A stretch of 64,000 nt of DNA from Sinorhizobium sp. RAC02 (GTDB lineage Bacteria > Pseudomonadota > Alphaproteobacteria > Rhizobiales > Rhizobiaceae). The translations under genes and the position numbers were made by a program. The stretch lies in NCBI RefSeq assembly GCF_001713395.1, contig NZ_CP016450.1, positions 1,736,001 through 1,800,000 on the forward strand, in the 5' to 3' direction. The notes below the pieces were generated by a model that did not search any database, was not told where the DNA came from, and worked only from the letters and a program-made list of their open reading frames with translations. Below are positions 17,884 to 26,974 of the stretch, in pieces (the first letter of the stretch is position 1; the number at the start of each line of letters is the position of its first letter).

Positions 17884-18492
17884 TTGGCTCTCGCTTTACG
17901 TATCACCGGCGTCATCGACGAACTGAGCCGGCGGGTTTCGATCATCGCGATCTGGCTCGTGCTGTTTTCGTCATTGACTGCGGCCTTCAACGCAATCTTC
18001 CGCTATTCCACCGACGGCATCCTCTGGATGGAGCGCAATGTCGGCGGCGTCGGCATTTTCGAATTCATGCTCAACCTCTACCGCAACAACTCCAATACGT
18101 TGTCGGAAGCGCAGTGGTACATGTTCGCCGGCATGGTGATGCTCGGCGGCGCCTGGACCCTGAAGGTCAACGAGCATGTGCGCGTCGACCTGGTCTACGG
18201 CTCGGTCAGCGAGCGCACGCGCACCTGGATCGACCTGCTCGGCGGCGTCTTCTTCCTTCTGCCGATGTGCGCGCTGATGATCTATTTCACCTGGCCGTGG
18301 TTCGTCGATTCGTGGGTCACCAACGAAGGCTCCAACAATGCCGGCGGCCTGCCGCGCTGGCCGGCCAAGCTGATGATCCCGCTCGGCTTTGCTCTCGTCG
18401 GCCTGCAAGGTGTCGCCGAAATCATCAAATGCGTTCTCGTGTTCACGCACGGCTACGTCCGCGAATTCGCCTACGAGAAGCCGCTGCAATGA
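17884..18492 (+). CDS. TRAP transporter small permease subunit (DctQ/TakQ-like)
   Basis: Inner-membrane small subunit of the TRAP importer, 202 residues, with four hydrophobic helices; larger than classic DctQ, as in the TakQ type. Seen: IAIWLVLFSSLTAAFNAIFR, the conserved WMERN after it, and DLLGGVFFLLPMCALMIYF. The start is TTG, supported by a strong purine-rich GGAGGGAGGGG immediately upstream; no ATG in this frame precedes the first helix. Its TGA overlaps the large-permease ATG. Confidence 0.9.
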   Translation: MALALRITGVIDELSRRVSIIAIWLVLFSSLTAAFNAIFRYSTDGILWMERNVGGVGIFEFMLNLYRNNSNTLSEAQWYMFAGMVMLGGAWTLKVNEHVRVDLVYGSVSERTRTWIDLLGGVFFLLPMCALMIYFTWPWFVDSWVTNEGSNNAGGLPRWPAKLMIPLGFALVGLQGVAEIIKCVLVFTHGYVREFAYEKPLQ

Positions 18493-19937
18493 TCCAGTTC
18501 ATCATCCACTACATGGCGCCCATGATGTTCGTGGGCCTGATCTTCTTCATGGTCATCGGTTATCCGGCGGCCTTCTCGCTCGCGGCGGTCGGCCTGTTCT
18601 TCGGCCTCGTCGCGATCGAACTCGGGGTGATCGCGCCGGACTTCCTCGGCAACCTCACCTACCAGCTGTTCTCGGTGCTTTCGAACGACCTGCTGCTCGC
18701 CATCCCCTTCTTCACCTTCATGGGTGTGATCCTGGAACGGTGCGGGCTGGCGGAGGACCTGCTCGACGGCTTCGGCCAGCTCTTCGGCGGCGTGCGCGGC
18801 GGCCTTTCCTATGCCGTCATCCTCGTTGGCGCCGTGCTTGGCGCCATCACCGGCACCGTTGCCGCCTCCGTCATTGCCATGGGCCTCATCTCGTTGCCGG
18901 TGATGACGCGCTACGGCTACAACATCCGCCACGCCACCGGTGTCATCGCGGCCTCGGGTACCATTACGCAGCTCATTCCGCCCTCGCTCGTGCTGATCGT
19001 TCTCGCCGACCAGCTCCAGCGCTCGCCGGGCGACATGTATATCGGTGCGACCGGGGCCAGCATCGTGCAGGTGCTGCTGTTCATGGGCTGGGTTTTCATC
19101 CTCAGCATCTTCCGGCCGCACTATGTTCCGGCCCTTCCGCCGGAAGCCCGCACGCTGCGCGGCTGGCCACTCTACTGGAAGTGCATCCGTGGCATGGTGC
19201 CGTCGCTGGCGCTGATCTTCATCGTGCTCGGCACCATCTTCATGGGGCTTGCCACGCCGACGGAAGCCGGCGCCATGGGCGTCGTCGGCGCGATGCTGCT
19301 TGCCTGGATGAACGGGCGCCTGACCTGGAAGCTCATCTACCAGGGCATGGACATGACGATGCGGCTCACCGCCATGGTGGTCTTCATCCTGCTCGGCGCG
19401 CGCGTCTTCTCGCTCGTCTTCCAGGGTGTCGGCGGCAGCCACTGGATCGAGGAAATGCTGACCTCGCTTCCGGGCGGCGTCGTCGGCTTCCTGATCTTCG
19501 TCAACATCTTCATCTTCATCATCGCCTTCTTCCTCGATTTCTTCGAGATCGCCTTCATCATCGTGCCGCTGATTGCGCCCGCCGCGCAGGCGCTCGGCAT
19601 CGACCTGATCTGGCTCGGCGTGATGATCTGCGCCAACATGCAGACGAGCTTCATGCACCCGCCCTTCGGCTTCGCCTTGTTCTACCTGCGGGGCATAGCG
19701 CCGAAGACGGTGAAGACGCGGGATATCTATATGGGGGCTATCCCCTGGCTGATCCTGCAGCTCATCCTCGTCGGCCTGCTGATCGCCTTCCCGGAAATGG
19801 TGACCTACTTCCTCGACAAGGACGTGGTGCAGGATCTCGACAGCATCCAGATCCTGGTGCCGGGCACGGAAGGTGGCAGCGGGCTCGACAGCGCTCCGAG
19901 CTTCGGCCTCGATTCACCGCCGCAGTTCGGGCAGTAA
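18489..19937 (+). CDS. TRAP transporter large permease subunit (DctM/TakM-like)
   Basis: Main membrane channel of the TRAP importer, coupling uptake to a sodium or proton gradient. 482 residues and about 12 hydrophobic helices. Seen: the DctM-type repeats DLLLAIPFFTFMGVILERCG, GAVLGAITGTVAASVIAMG, and VIAASGTITQLIPPSLVLIV. Start chosen as the ATG in the ATGA overlap with the small permease; the frame stays open upstream but runs through the small-permease gene. A C-terminal tail after the last helix is Gly/Ser/Asp-rich. Confidence 0.95.
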   Translation: MIQFIIHYMAPMMFVGLIFFMVIGYPAAFSLAAVGLFFGLVAIELGVIAPDFLGNLTYQLFSVLSNDLLLAIPFFTFMGVILERCGLAEDLLDGFGQLFGGVRGGLSYAVILVGAVLGAITGTVAASVIAMGLISLPVMTRYGYNIRHATGVIAASGTITQLIPPSLVLIVLADQLQRSPGDMYIGATGASIVQVLLFMGWVFILSIFRPHYVPALPPEARTLRGWPLYWKCIRGMVPSLALIFIVLGTIFMGLATPTEAGAMGVVGAMLLAWMNGRLTWKLIYQGMDMTMRLTAMVVFILLGARVFSLVFQGVGGSHWIEEMLTSLPGGVVGFLIFVNIFIFIIAFFLDFFEIAFIIVPLIAPAAQALGIDLIWLGVMICANMQTSFMHPPFGFALFYLRGIAPKTVKTRDIYMGAIPWLILQLILVGLLIAFPEMVTYFLDKDVVQDLDSIQILVPGTEGGSGLDSAPSFGLDSPPQFGQ

Positions 19938-19958
19938 CGCCCCTCACCCGCTCCAGAC

Positions 19959-19988
19959 AAACGGCGCCGCTTGCCAGCGGCGCCGTTT
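19959..19988 (+). terminator. Intrinsic terminator after the TRAP operon
   Basis: A perfect 12-bp stem (19959-19970 with 19977-19988, loop ttgcca) whose outer pairs are A:T, so the stem ends in ttt. It follows the large-permease stop by about 20 bases and precedes the oxidoreductase gene by about 40. Confidence 0.8.
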
Positions 19989-20029
19989 ATGCTAGAGGAG
20001 TAAATCATCATACAAATGAGGGTGGAGCC

Positions 20030-20956
20030 ATGTCCCCGATCAATCTCGCAATCGTCGGCGTCGGCAAGATCGTGCGCGACCAGCATCTTCCGGCCGTCGC
20101 AAAGAACAGCGACTACAGGCTGATCGCCGCGGCTAGCCGCCATGGCACGGTGAATGGCATCGACAATTTCAAGTCGATCGACGAGATGTTGGTAGCGGCG
20201 CCTGATATCGCCGCCGTATCGCTCTGCATGCCGCCGCAGTATCGCTACGAAGCCGCCGAGAAGGCGCTTTCCGCCGGAAAACATGTCTTCCTCGAAAAGC
20301 CGCCCGGCGCGACCCTCTCCGAAGTCGCCGATCTCGAAGCGCTTGCTGATTCGAAGGGGCTCTCGCTCTTCGCAAGCTGGCATTCACGCTACGCGCCGGC
20401 CGTGGAAGCCGCCAAAACCTTCCTTGCCGGCACGACGATCCGCGCCATGCAGGTGATCTGGAAGGAAGACGTGCGCCACTGGCACCCGAACCAGGAATGG
20501 ATCTGGCAGGCCGGCGGTCTCGGCGTCTTCGATCCCGGCATCAATGCGCTGTCGATCGTTACCCACATCCTGCCGCGCCCCGCTTTCATCACCGCCGCCA
20601 CGCTGGAATTCCCGGAAAACCGCGACGCACCGATCGCCGCCTCGATCACCTTCTCCGACGCCAAGGGCCTCGACCTCAAGGCGGATTTCGACTGGCGCCA
20701 GACGGGCAAGCAGAGCTGGGACATCGTCGCCCAGACCGAAGCGGGCGAAATGGTGCTGTCAGAAGGCGGCGCAAAACTCTCCATCGACGGCAAGCTGGTG
20801 CACGACGAGCCGGAGCAGGAATATCCCATGCTCTACAAGCGCTTCGCCGAGATCGTGAAGGCCGGAAAATCCGACGTCGACCTCGCGCCGCTGCGCCATG
20901 TCGCCGATGCCTTCATGCTGGGACGGCGCAAGTTCGTCGAAGCATTTCACGATTGA
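20030..20956 (+). CDS. L-arabinose/D-galactose 1-dehydrogenase (Gfo/Idh/MocA family)
   Basis: 308-residue NAD(P)-dependent sugar dehydrogenase. Seen: an N-terminal Rossmann domain with VGVGKIVRDQHLP near 9-21, the EKPPG motif at 89-93 with its catalytic lysine, and the segments VIWKEDVRHWHPNQEWIW and GGLGVFDPGINALSIVT. Length and these segments closely resemble, from memory, the Azospirillum brasilense L-arabinose 1-dehydrogenase, which oxidises L-arabinose and D-galactose at C1 in the non-phosphorylating pathway. In rhizobia that pathway ends in 2-oxo acids. GGTGGAG precedes the ATG. It follows the TRAP operon but behind a strong terminator. Confidence 0.85.
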   Translation: MSPINLAIVGVGKIVRDQHLPAVAKNSDYRLIAAASRHGTVNGIDNFKSIDEMLVAAPDIAAVSLCMPPQYRYEAAEKALSAGKHVFLEKPPGATLSEVADLEALADSKGLSLFASWHSRYAPAVEAAKTFLAGTTIRAMQVIWKEDVRHWHPNQEWIWQAGGLGVFDPGINALSIVTHILPRPAFITAATLEFPENRDAPIAASITFSDAKGLDLKADFDWRQTGKQSWDIVAQTEAGEMVLSEGGAKLSIDGKLVHDEPEQEYPMLYKRFAEIVKAGKSDVDLAPLRHVADAFMLGRRKFVEAFHD

Positions 20957-20972
20957 CGTCAGGCGCGCACGT

Positions 20973-21806
20973 TCAATCATCCGTATCCGGATCGAAGAAT
21001 TTGCGCCATTCCCCACCAACCGCAGTTCGCTCGGCAGAGTAATCGACCTCAAGGGCCGGAATGACGTCCTCGAGGGAGGGATCGCGGTCCACGAGATGCC
21101 GCCAGTGCAGGATGCGCAGCGTCTCGTCGTCTTCATCGTGGCTGTGATCCGTATGGCCGCACAGCAAGACCCAATCACCGCCGCTGCGAGACACGACCAA
21201 CACGCTGTCGCCATCCTCAACGACATGCGTGCAGGAAATGCACAGGGTGCTTCGGTCCGGCGCAGCACCTTCCCGCTCCTCCTGCTCCCCGAGGCGGGAC
21301 GCCGCATCATACGCTGGCAACGCATCCAGAATCTGGTGGTATCGGGCACTATCGATGCCGGTGCGCTGCTCGATCGCGAGCGTGCTCTGGTCGCGCTCCG
21401 AAAGCCTGAAGAGCGGGCGCTGCGTCGCGTTGCGAAACTGGATGTCGACCGGCGCGTGCAGCGACGAGACATAGCCGGGCAGGCTGTTGGCCAGCGTTCC
21501 TGAGTATTGCGGTTCAGACGAACCGTCAGCATCATAAAATTCGAGATAGCGCTGGAAGACCGCGACATCGACCTCGGCCCAGACACCCCAGCCGAAATCG
21601 CTCCCCATGTCCGGCAACGGCACCGATAACAGCCCACGAATGAAATGCCGTTCGCCATACTGGCACAAGTCATCCGTGAAGCGGGCCGCCTCTTCACGCC
21701 CGGGCGCCGGTATCGCCCACACATCGTCGGGAAGCTTGAACGCCCAATCCGTCGGCAGCCCGTCGTGGGACTGCCCGCAGGTGGCGCAAACAAAATGGCC
21801 GCTCAT
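20973..21806 (-). CDS. DUF2199 domain protein
   Basis: 277-residue protein. Residues 1-150 match DUF2199: FVCATCGQSHDGLP at 5-18 with a CxxC pair, FIRGLLSVPLPD at 55-66, and FGWGVWAEVDVAVFQRY at 71-87. Residues 185-277 form a second domain of unknown function, with CISC at 189-192, a Trp/Cys/His patch (DWVLLCGHTDHSH at 211-223) and LVDRDPSLEDV at 238-248. AGGAG precedes the start chosen; a longer frame exists. It is the last gene of a four-gene minus-strand unit and is convergent, 16 bases away, with the sugar dehydrogenase. DUF2199 proteins often sit among immunity-type genes; function unknown. Confidence 0.78.
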   Translation of the reverse strand: MSGHFVCATCGQSHDGLPTDWAFKLPDDVWAIPAPGREEAARFTDDLCQYGERHFIRGLLSVPLPDMGSDFGWGVWAEVDVAVFQRYLEFYDADGSSEPQYSGTLANSLPGYVSSLHAPVDIQFRNATQRPLFRLSERDQSTLAIEQRTGIDSARYHQILDALPAYDAASRLGEQEEREGAAPDRSTLCISCTHVVEDGDSVLVVSRSGGDWVLLCGHTDHSHDEDDETLRILHWRHLVDRDPSLEDVIPALEVDYSAERTAVGGEWRKFFDPDTDD

Positions 21807-21841
21807 CTCATCGCTCCTAGAAAGACAGGGGGCAGGTCGCA

Positions 21842-22285
21842 TCACGGCTCCTCGCGCCACATATCGTCATCATCGGCGAAGTACAGCAGCATCCCGCCCC
21901 TCAACGAGAGAAGCGCGGCAAGGTCGGCTTTCGGGACAGCGTCGGGCAAGCCCAGGGTGAAGCTCTCCGGCTGTCGTCCGTCGAGCAGGGCCACGGCGGC
22001 GGCCAGCCAGCGGTTGCCGATGCCGCGTAACGCTTCGCGCGGGTGGCGCTGCGGCCCGCAGGTAACGTAGTCGTTCGGCACGTCGTCGCCGGATATCGCC
22101 CACCAGCCGACGAAGCCTGGTCGCTTGAGGCTCTCCACCGCCCACAGCGCGGCGTGCGGATAAACGTCCCATGCCGGCCATTCGCCGACCTCGCCGTGTG
22201 CGAGGCGTTGGCGACCCAGATAGTCGAGCACGCCTCTTCGCTGGCTGTCACACCAAAGCTCGAACTTCTGCTCGTCCTCATCCAT
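21842..22285 (-). CDS. DUF4826 domain protein
   Basis: 147-residue acidic protein matching DUF4826, a family seen mostly in toxin-immunity neighbourhoods. Seen: LWCDSQRRGVLDYLGRQ near 11-27, HGEVGEWPAWDVYPHAALWAVES near 31-53 (the family's characteristic stretch), GFVGWWAISGDDVPNDYV near 57-74, and HPREALRGIGNRW. Start chosen at MDEDEQKFEL, giving family length; a long upstream extension looks non-coding. It lies between DUF2199 and zinc-ribbon genes on the same strand. No toxin gene is adjacent. Confidence 0.75.
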   Translation of the reverse strand: MDEDEQKFELWCDSQRRGVLDYLGRQRLAHGEVGEWPAWDVYPHAALWAVESLKRPGFVGWWAISGDDVPNDYVTCGPQRHPREALRGIGNRWLAAAVALLDGRQPESFTLGLPDAVPKADLAALLSLRGGMLLYFADDDDMWREEP

Positions 22286-22325
22286 CCCGAACCTCTTCGA
22301 TCCTTCCGCCCGGCGGGTCGGATGC

Positions 22326-22709
22326 CTATCTTTTCTCGACGGAAGCCTTGAGGGCTGCATCGATCTCGGCGAATGCTTCGGGCGCATACTCACGCTCGCG
22401 ACGCAGGAAGTCCGCATGCCTGTCGGCGAATGCCGCCACATCCTTCAACGTTTCCGGATAGGGCTCGCCCAGGCTCCAAAACAGGAAGCCGTGGCCGACC
22501 AGGGCTTCGACCTTGGCCCACTGCCCGACATCGGACCGCTTGGGCGGCCTGAACTTGCGGCCGAGCCCTATGCTCGGGCCGCCACAACTTGGACAAGGCA
22601 GAACGGCGGCAGCTTTACTGGATCGCTTGAAGCTCACGCGACAGGAAAAGCAGGCATAGGGATGCAGATAGGCCGATTGCGCCTGCACGGGTTTTTGCGC
22701 CGGGGGCAT
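22326..22709 (-). CDS. Zinc-ribbon protein of unknown function
   Basis: 127-residue protein with two CxxC pairs (Cys20/Cys23 in ACFSC and Cys39/Cys42 in PCPSC) forming a probable zinc ribbon, followed by a basic stretch (GRKFRPPKRSDVGQW) and a helical C-terminus. Its ATG shares one base with the stop of the preceding gene (TGATG), so the two are almost certainly coupled. Family not recognised. Likely DNA, RNA or protein binding by fold; that is inference. Confidence 0.7.
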   Translation of the reverse strand: MPPAQKPVQAQSAYLHPYACFSCRVSFKRSSKAAAVLPCPSCGGPSIGLGRKFRPPKRSDVGQWAKVEALVGHGFLFWSLGEPYPETLKDVAAFADRHADFLRREREYAPEAFAEIDAALKASVEKR

Positions 22710-23446
22710 CACGACACCTCCCGAAATTTCGGCAGTTGATGAAACGGATCGACCGGGCCGCTGTCGCGGACGAGTGTCGCGACAATTTTCAGGCCGCCGC
22801 CCGACCGCAGCGAAACGAGCTGACCAAGATAGGTCCCGTTCCCGATCGGCAACGTCACCCCAGCGCCGAGGTTCTCCGCCGCGCCGAAAAGGACGCGCCC
22901 GGTGGCGACCGTCAACCGGAAAGGCGGCAGCGTCTCCATGACCCTTTTGTACTCCCGCGGAACCAGGAAAGGTTCGTCGCAATCCAGGTGCCGCAAGGCC
23001 ACGGAACAGGGCCCATCAGCGCCGGTTCCCGCGATGAGATACCGGCCCGCATTGGCAGCATCGAGGGCGGCTTGCATGTCCCACCAGCCTTCTGGCAACG
23101 CCCCGTCGGCAACGGCAAGCGACGCGGTTTCGGTTCGCACACGTTTCGCCTTCGTCTCCCCGAGGACGGGAAGCTTGGAAAAGCCAAGCCGATCCATGCG
23201 GATCGCTGCGAGTTGCGTCATGAGGGTATTGGTGTCGCAAAAAGCGTTGCTCGCGCGCCGGGCAAGACGAAGCACCGATTGGAGGGCCTGTATGTCCGCA
23301 TCCGTGAGACGCTCGGCGCCCAGAACCGCCTGCCTGCCCAGCCCAAGCGCCTGCCGGCACTGGCGCATGCGCAGTCTGGCGTCGCTTTCGGCCTCTATGG
23401 TCAGGCTCAGTTGTTCACACGCATCCGCGATCCGGTATTCCGCCAT
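22709..23446 (-). CDS. Protein of unknown function, first gene of a four-gene unit
   Basis: 245-residue soluble protein starting MAEYRIADACEQLSLTIEAE. Residues 1-90 are helical; the rest is mixed, with a glycine-rich beta part (LFGAAENLGAGVTLPIGN, LVSLRSGGGLKIVAT) near the C-terminus. No family recognised. It heads the minus-strand unit with the zinc-ribbon, DUF4826 and DUF2199 genes. About 130 bases separate it from holC, on the same strand and upstream; that gap would hold the unit's promoter. Confidence 0.65.
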   Translation of the reverse strand: MAEYRIADACEQLSLTIEAESDARLRMRQCRQALGLGRQAVLGAERLTDADIQALQSVLRLARRASNAFCDTNTLMTQLAAIRMDRLGFSKLPVLGETKAKRVRTETASLAVADGALPEGWWDMQAALDAANAGRYLIAGTGADGPCSVALRHLDCDEPFLVPREYKRVMETLPPFRLTVATGRVLFGAAENLGAGVTLPIGNGTYLGQLVSLRSGGGLKIVATLVRDSGPVDPFHQLPKFREVS

Positions 23447-23577
23447 TGGCGATCACCTCATCACTCCCGAAGGCACCGTAGTTAGCGAAAACGGGTTAAT
23501 TTTGCGGATGGTGCGTCCCGGCTTGCCGGAAAAATCGGGAGGAGCGCCAATTGCCCTGCACTGCCGGTCGCAGGGTC

Positions 23578-24027
23578 TCAGGCCTTCTTGACCCAGCGCC
23601 CGTCGCTGTTCTGCTGCCAATAGGTCAGCTGATGCCCCTCGCCTTTCAGGCGTTTCCAGTGTTCGCGCGCCCTCTCCACTTCAGCCTGGTCGTAGCCGTC
23701 GAACATGAAGATGACGCGTTCATAGGCATCGAGCGGCGGTGGTTCCGCACCAGCGATCAGGAAGCGGACATTGGCCGCGTTGGCATTGTCCGGCGTTGTC
23801 GTCAGCAGCACGGGCTGGTCGGCGGGAAAGCCCTGCTCGTCCGTGCCGTGCGGCAGAAAACTGTCCTCGCGAAAGGTCCACAGATGCGTGTCGAGCGCAT
23901 CGCGCCGCTCCGCGTCGCCCGCCTGGACGACGACGCGCCAGCCGCGCTCGAGGCTCTTGTCGAGGAGCGGCGGCAGCGCGTCCTCAAGCTTCGATTCGGT
24001 CAGGTGGTAGAAGAGGACTTCACTCAC
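23578..24027 (-). CDS. holC: DNA polymerase III subunit chi
   Basis: Clamp-loader accessory subunit linking Pol III to SSB. 149 residues, normal for the family. Seen: VLFYHLTESKLEDALPPLLDKSL at the start, LWTFREDSFLPHGT near 52-65, QPVLLTTT, and the C-terminal FMFDGYDQAEVERAREHWKRLK. I chose a GTG start because it brings the protein into family register; an upstream frame overlaps pepA and looks non-coding. It starts eight bases after pepA ends, and pepA-holC is a common operon in proteobacteria. Confidence 0.9.
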   Translation of the reverse strand: MSEVLFYHLTESKLEDALPPLLDKSLERGWRVVVQAGDAERRDALDTHLWTFREDSFLPHGTDEQGFPADQPVLLTTTPDNANAANVRFLIAGAEPPPLDAYERVIFMFDGYDQAEVERAREHWKRLKGEGHQLTYWQQNSDGRWVKKA

Positions 24028-24034
24028 CTGCCGG

Positions 24035-25525
24035 TCACCCCTCGTAGTTCGCGCGCACCAGTTCGTCGAGCAGGCGCACGCCGAAGCCGGAGCCCCAGGA
24101 CTGGTTGATCTCGTCGGTCGGCGAGCCCATGGCGGTGCCGGCAATGTCGAGATGGGCCCAGGGCGTGTCCTTGACGAAACGGTGCAGGAATTGCGCAGCG
24201 GTGATCGAGCCGGCCAGGCGGCCGCCAGTGTTCTTCATGTCGGCGAACTTGCTGTCGATCATCTTGTCGTATTCACGGCCGAGCGGCATGCGCCACAGGC
24301 GCTCGTGGGTGGCAAGGCCGGCGGCCGTGAGGCGTGCGGAAAGCGTGTCGTCGTTGGAGAACAGGCCGGCATGGTGGCTGCCAAGCGCCACGGTGATCGC
24401 GCCGGTCAGGGTCGCGAGGTTGACCATGAACTGCGGCTTGAAGGTCTCGTTGCAATACCAGAGCGCATCGCAGAGCACGAGGCGGCCTTCGGCATCCGTG
24501 TTGATGACCTCGATCGTCTGGCCGGACATCGACTTGACGATGTCGCCGGGGCGCTGGGCATTACCATCGGGCATGTTTTCCACAAGGCCGAGGATGCCGA
24601 CGACATTCGCCTTCGCCTTGCGGGCGGCGAGCGTGTGCATCAGGCCGATGACCGCGGCGGCACCGCCCATGTCGCCCTTCATGTCCTCCATGCCGGCCGC
24701 CGGCTTGATGGAAATGCCGCCGGTATCGAAGACGACGCCCTTGCCGATGAAGGCGATCGGGCGGTCCTTCTCCTTGCCGCCCTTCCAGTGCATGACCGCG
24801 AGGCGTGGCGGACGCACAGAACCCTGCGCGACGCCGAGCAGCGCCGCCATGCCTAGCTTCTTCATCTCGCGCTCGGTGAGGATATCCACCTCGACACCAA
24901 GCTTTTCCAGTGCCTTGGCCTTGTCGGCGAATTCGACCGGGCCGAGCACGTTGGCGGGCTCGTTGACGAGATTGCGGGCGAGAATCACGCCCTCCGCAAT
25001 GGCATCGGAAATGTCGTTCGCCTTCTTTGCAGCCGCGGCGGTAGCGGTGACGATCGTCACCTTGGTCGCTTTGCCGGCCTTTGCCTCGTCATCCTCGCCC
25101 TTTTTCGTCTTGTAGATATCGAAGCTGTAGGCGCCGAGCTGCATGCCGAGGGCAAAGTCAGCGGCATTCTTCGCCGTCACGGTGATACCGGGCGCATCGA
25201 GGTAGATCACCGCCTTGTCCACACCGGCGATCTTGGCAGCCGCGGCTCCGCCGGCCTTCAGCCAATCATGCGCGATGAGCTTGTCGGCCTCGCCGAGGCC
25301 GAGGATGCGGATACGATCCACCGGCGCACCATGCGGCGCCAACACGTCGAGGCTTTTCAGCGCCTTGCCGGTGAACTTCGCGACCGCTGCAGCGCGCGCG
25401 ACAACACCTTCCGGGTCGACCTCACCAACGCCGGCCGCCTCACCGCCGGCAATCTGCAGAAGAATCGCGAGACCACCCGAAGCGCGTGCCGTCTTTGCGA
25501 AACCGATGTCGAACCTGGAAGCCAT
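24035..25525 (-). CDS. pepA: Leucyl aminopeptidase
   Basis: M17 metallo-aminopeptidase, usually a hexamer with two metal ions, releasing N-terminal residues from peptides; some members also bind DNA. 496 residues. Seen: [19 protein letters not shown] with the metal-site Lys and Asp, and the signature [14 protein letters not shown] near 338-351. The N-terminal third is divergent, as in the family. It is divergent from lptF and cotranscribed with holC, as in many proteobacteria. Confidence 0.96.
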   Translation of the reverse strand: MASRFDIGFAKTARASGGLAILLQIAGGEAAGVGEVDPEGVVARAAAVAKFTGKALKSLDVLAPHGAPVDRIRILGLGEADKLIAHDWLKAGGAAAAKIAGVDKAVIYLDAPGITVTAKNAADFALGMQLGAYSFDIYKTKKGEDDEAKAGKATKVTIVTATAAAAKKANDISDAIAEGVILARNLVNEPANVLGPVEFADKAKALEKLGVEVDILTEREMKKLGMAALLGVAQGSVRPPRLAVMHWKGGKEKDRPIAFIGKGVVFDTGGISIKPAAGMEDMKGDMGGAAAVIGLMHTLAARKAKANVVGILGLVENMPDGNAQRPGDIVKSMSGQTIEVINTDAEGRLVLCDALWYCNETFKPQFMVNLATLTGAITVALGSHHAGLFSNDDTLSARLTAAGLATHERLWRMPLGREYDKMIDSKFADMKNTGGRLAGSITAAQFLHRFVKDTPWAHLDIAGTAMGSPTDEINQSWGSGFGVRLLDELVRANYEG

Positions 25526-25792
25526 GACTTACTCCGAATGTCAGCCGGCGGGCCTGTCATCCCGCCTGGGAGCCCGCAAATCGCATCAATTCCTTGTCGC
25601 TTTTGCGGCGCTTGGCAAGATGCGTCACCTTGTTTACAGAAGGTTAAGCATGCTTGTTCGCCATAAATTTTCCATCGGAGTGGAGACTCCTGGCTATAGC
25701 ATCCGGCTGAAGAAAGCTTATATGCCCATGGCTGTTCCGACGGGTGCCCCAGCACGACACCGGAGCCGCTTGTCGGAAACGCGGACGAAACG

Positions 25793-26974
25793 ATGAAATT
25801 GATCGAGCGCTATATCCTGCGGCGGGCGTCGCTCATGTTCGTCGCCACGCTCGTGCCCTTGCTCGGTATCGTCTGGGTCACGCAGGCGCTGGCCAGCGTC
25901 AACCTCGTTACGGACAGCGGCCAGTCAATCTTCGCCTTCCTGAAGCTCGCGACGCTGATCATTCCCTCGGTCATCCCGATCATCCTGCCCTTCGCGCTCG
26001 TCATCGGCGTGTCGCAGACGCTGACCGTGATGAATTCCGATTCGGAATTGACGGTGCTGAATTCGGCCGGTGCCTCGCGCGTCACCATCATCCGCCCCGT
26101 CATGATCCTCGCGATCGCGATGAGCTTCGTGTCCTTCGCCGTCGACAACTTCGCCGAACCCTATTCGCGTGTCGCCGTGCGCAAGATGATCGCCACAGCC
26201 CATGCCGACATGCTCTCCGCCGTCGTGCAGGAAAATACCTTCCGCAAGGTTGCCGACGGCCTCTATGTGCAGGTGGCGGAGCGCCGCAACGGCGGCGTGC
26301 TGCGCGGCCTCTTCGTTGCCGATACCCGTGATCCGCGCTTCGAACTCGTCTACTATGCCCGCGAAGGTGCGGTGGACGAAAACAGCTCGGCGCTCGTCAT
26401 GAAGGACGGCGAGGTGCATCGCAAGCTGCCGGACGGCGATGTCTCGATCATCAAGTTCGATTCCTATGCCTTCGACCTCACCGACCTTACGCAGAGCCTC
26501 GGCAAATCGAACATCCGCGCCAAGGATCGCGACCTGTTCTACCTGCTGGACCCGGATCCGAAGGACCCACAGTTCGAGAAGAATCCGGGCACCTTTACCG
26601 CCGAGCTGCACCGTCGCTTCACAGAATGGCTGCTGCCCGCCGTCTTCGGCCTGATCGCGCTCGTCGTCAGCGCCGATGCCCGCTCGCATCGCGAGGCGCG
26701 GGTGCATCCGATGCTGACGGCGCTGTTGACGGCACTCTTCGTACGCTGGCTGAGCTTCTACGCATCCAACAACGCCGAAGAGTCCGTCTATTTCATACCC
26801 GTCATGTATCTCATTCCAATCGTCACCGCGGCGTTGGCGATCCGCTTCCTTGGGCGCAACAAGAGCCTTGACATCCCGATGACGCTGGGCGAACGGCTCA
26901 CGGACCTGCGCGACCGAGTGCTGTCGCGCTTCACGCGGGCGGGCTCGACACCCACCGGAGGCGGCCAGCCATGA
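25793..26974 (+). CDS. lptF: LPS export ABC transporter permease LptF
   Basis: Inner-membrane half of the LptB2FG extractor that pulls lipopolysaccharide from the membrane onto the LptC/A bridge. 393 residues. Seen: YILRRASLMFVATLVPLLGIVW helix at the N-terminus, TVLNSAGASRVTIIRP (coupling-helix region), a periplasmic jelly-roll-like domain in the middle, and a helix cluster after residue 270. Overlaps lptG by four bases (ATGA). The region upstream is a divergent promoter shared with pepA. Confidence 0.96.
   Translation: MKLIERYILRRASLMFVATLVPLLGIVWVTQALASVNLVTDSGQSIFAFLKLATLIIPSVIPIILPFALVIGVSQTLTVMNSDSELTVLNSAGASRVTIIRPVMILAIAMSFVSFAVDNFAEPYSRVAVRKMIATAHADMLSAVVQENTFRKVADGLYVQVAERRNGGVLRGLFVADTRDPRFELVYYAREGAVDENSSALVMKDGEVHRKLPDGDVSIIKFDSYAFDLTDLTQSLGKSNIRAKDRDLFYLLDPDPKDPQFEKNPGTFTAELHRRFTEWLLPAVFGLIALVVSADARSHREARVHPMLTALLTALFVRWLSFYASNNAEESVYFIPVMYLIPIVTAALAIRFLGRNKSLDIPMTLGERLTDLRDRVLSRFTRAGSTPTGGGQP

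Noticed and set aside
17751..18488. Apparent N-terminal extension of the TRAP large permease
   Set aside because: This frame runs through the small-permease gene and is Arg/His-rich; the ATGA start gives the family length.
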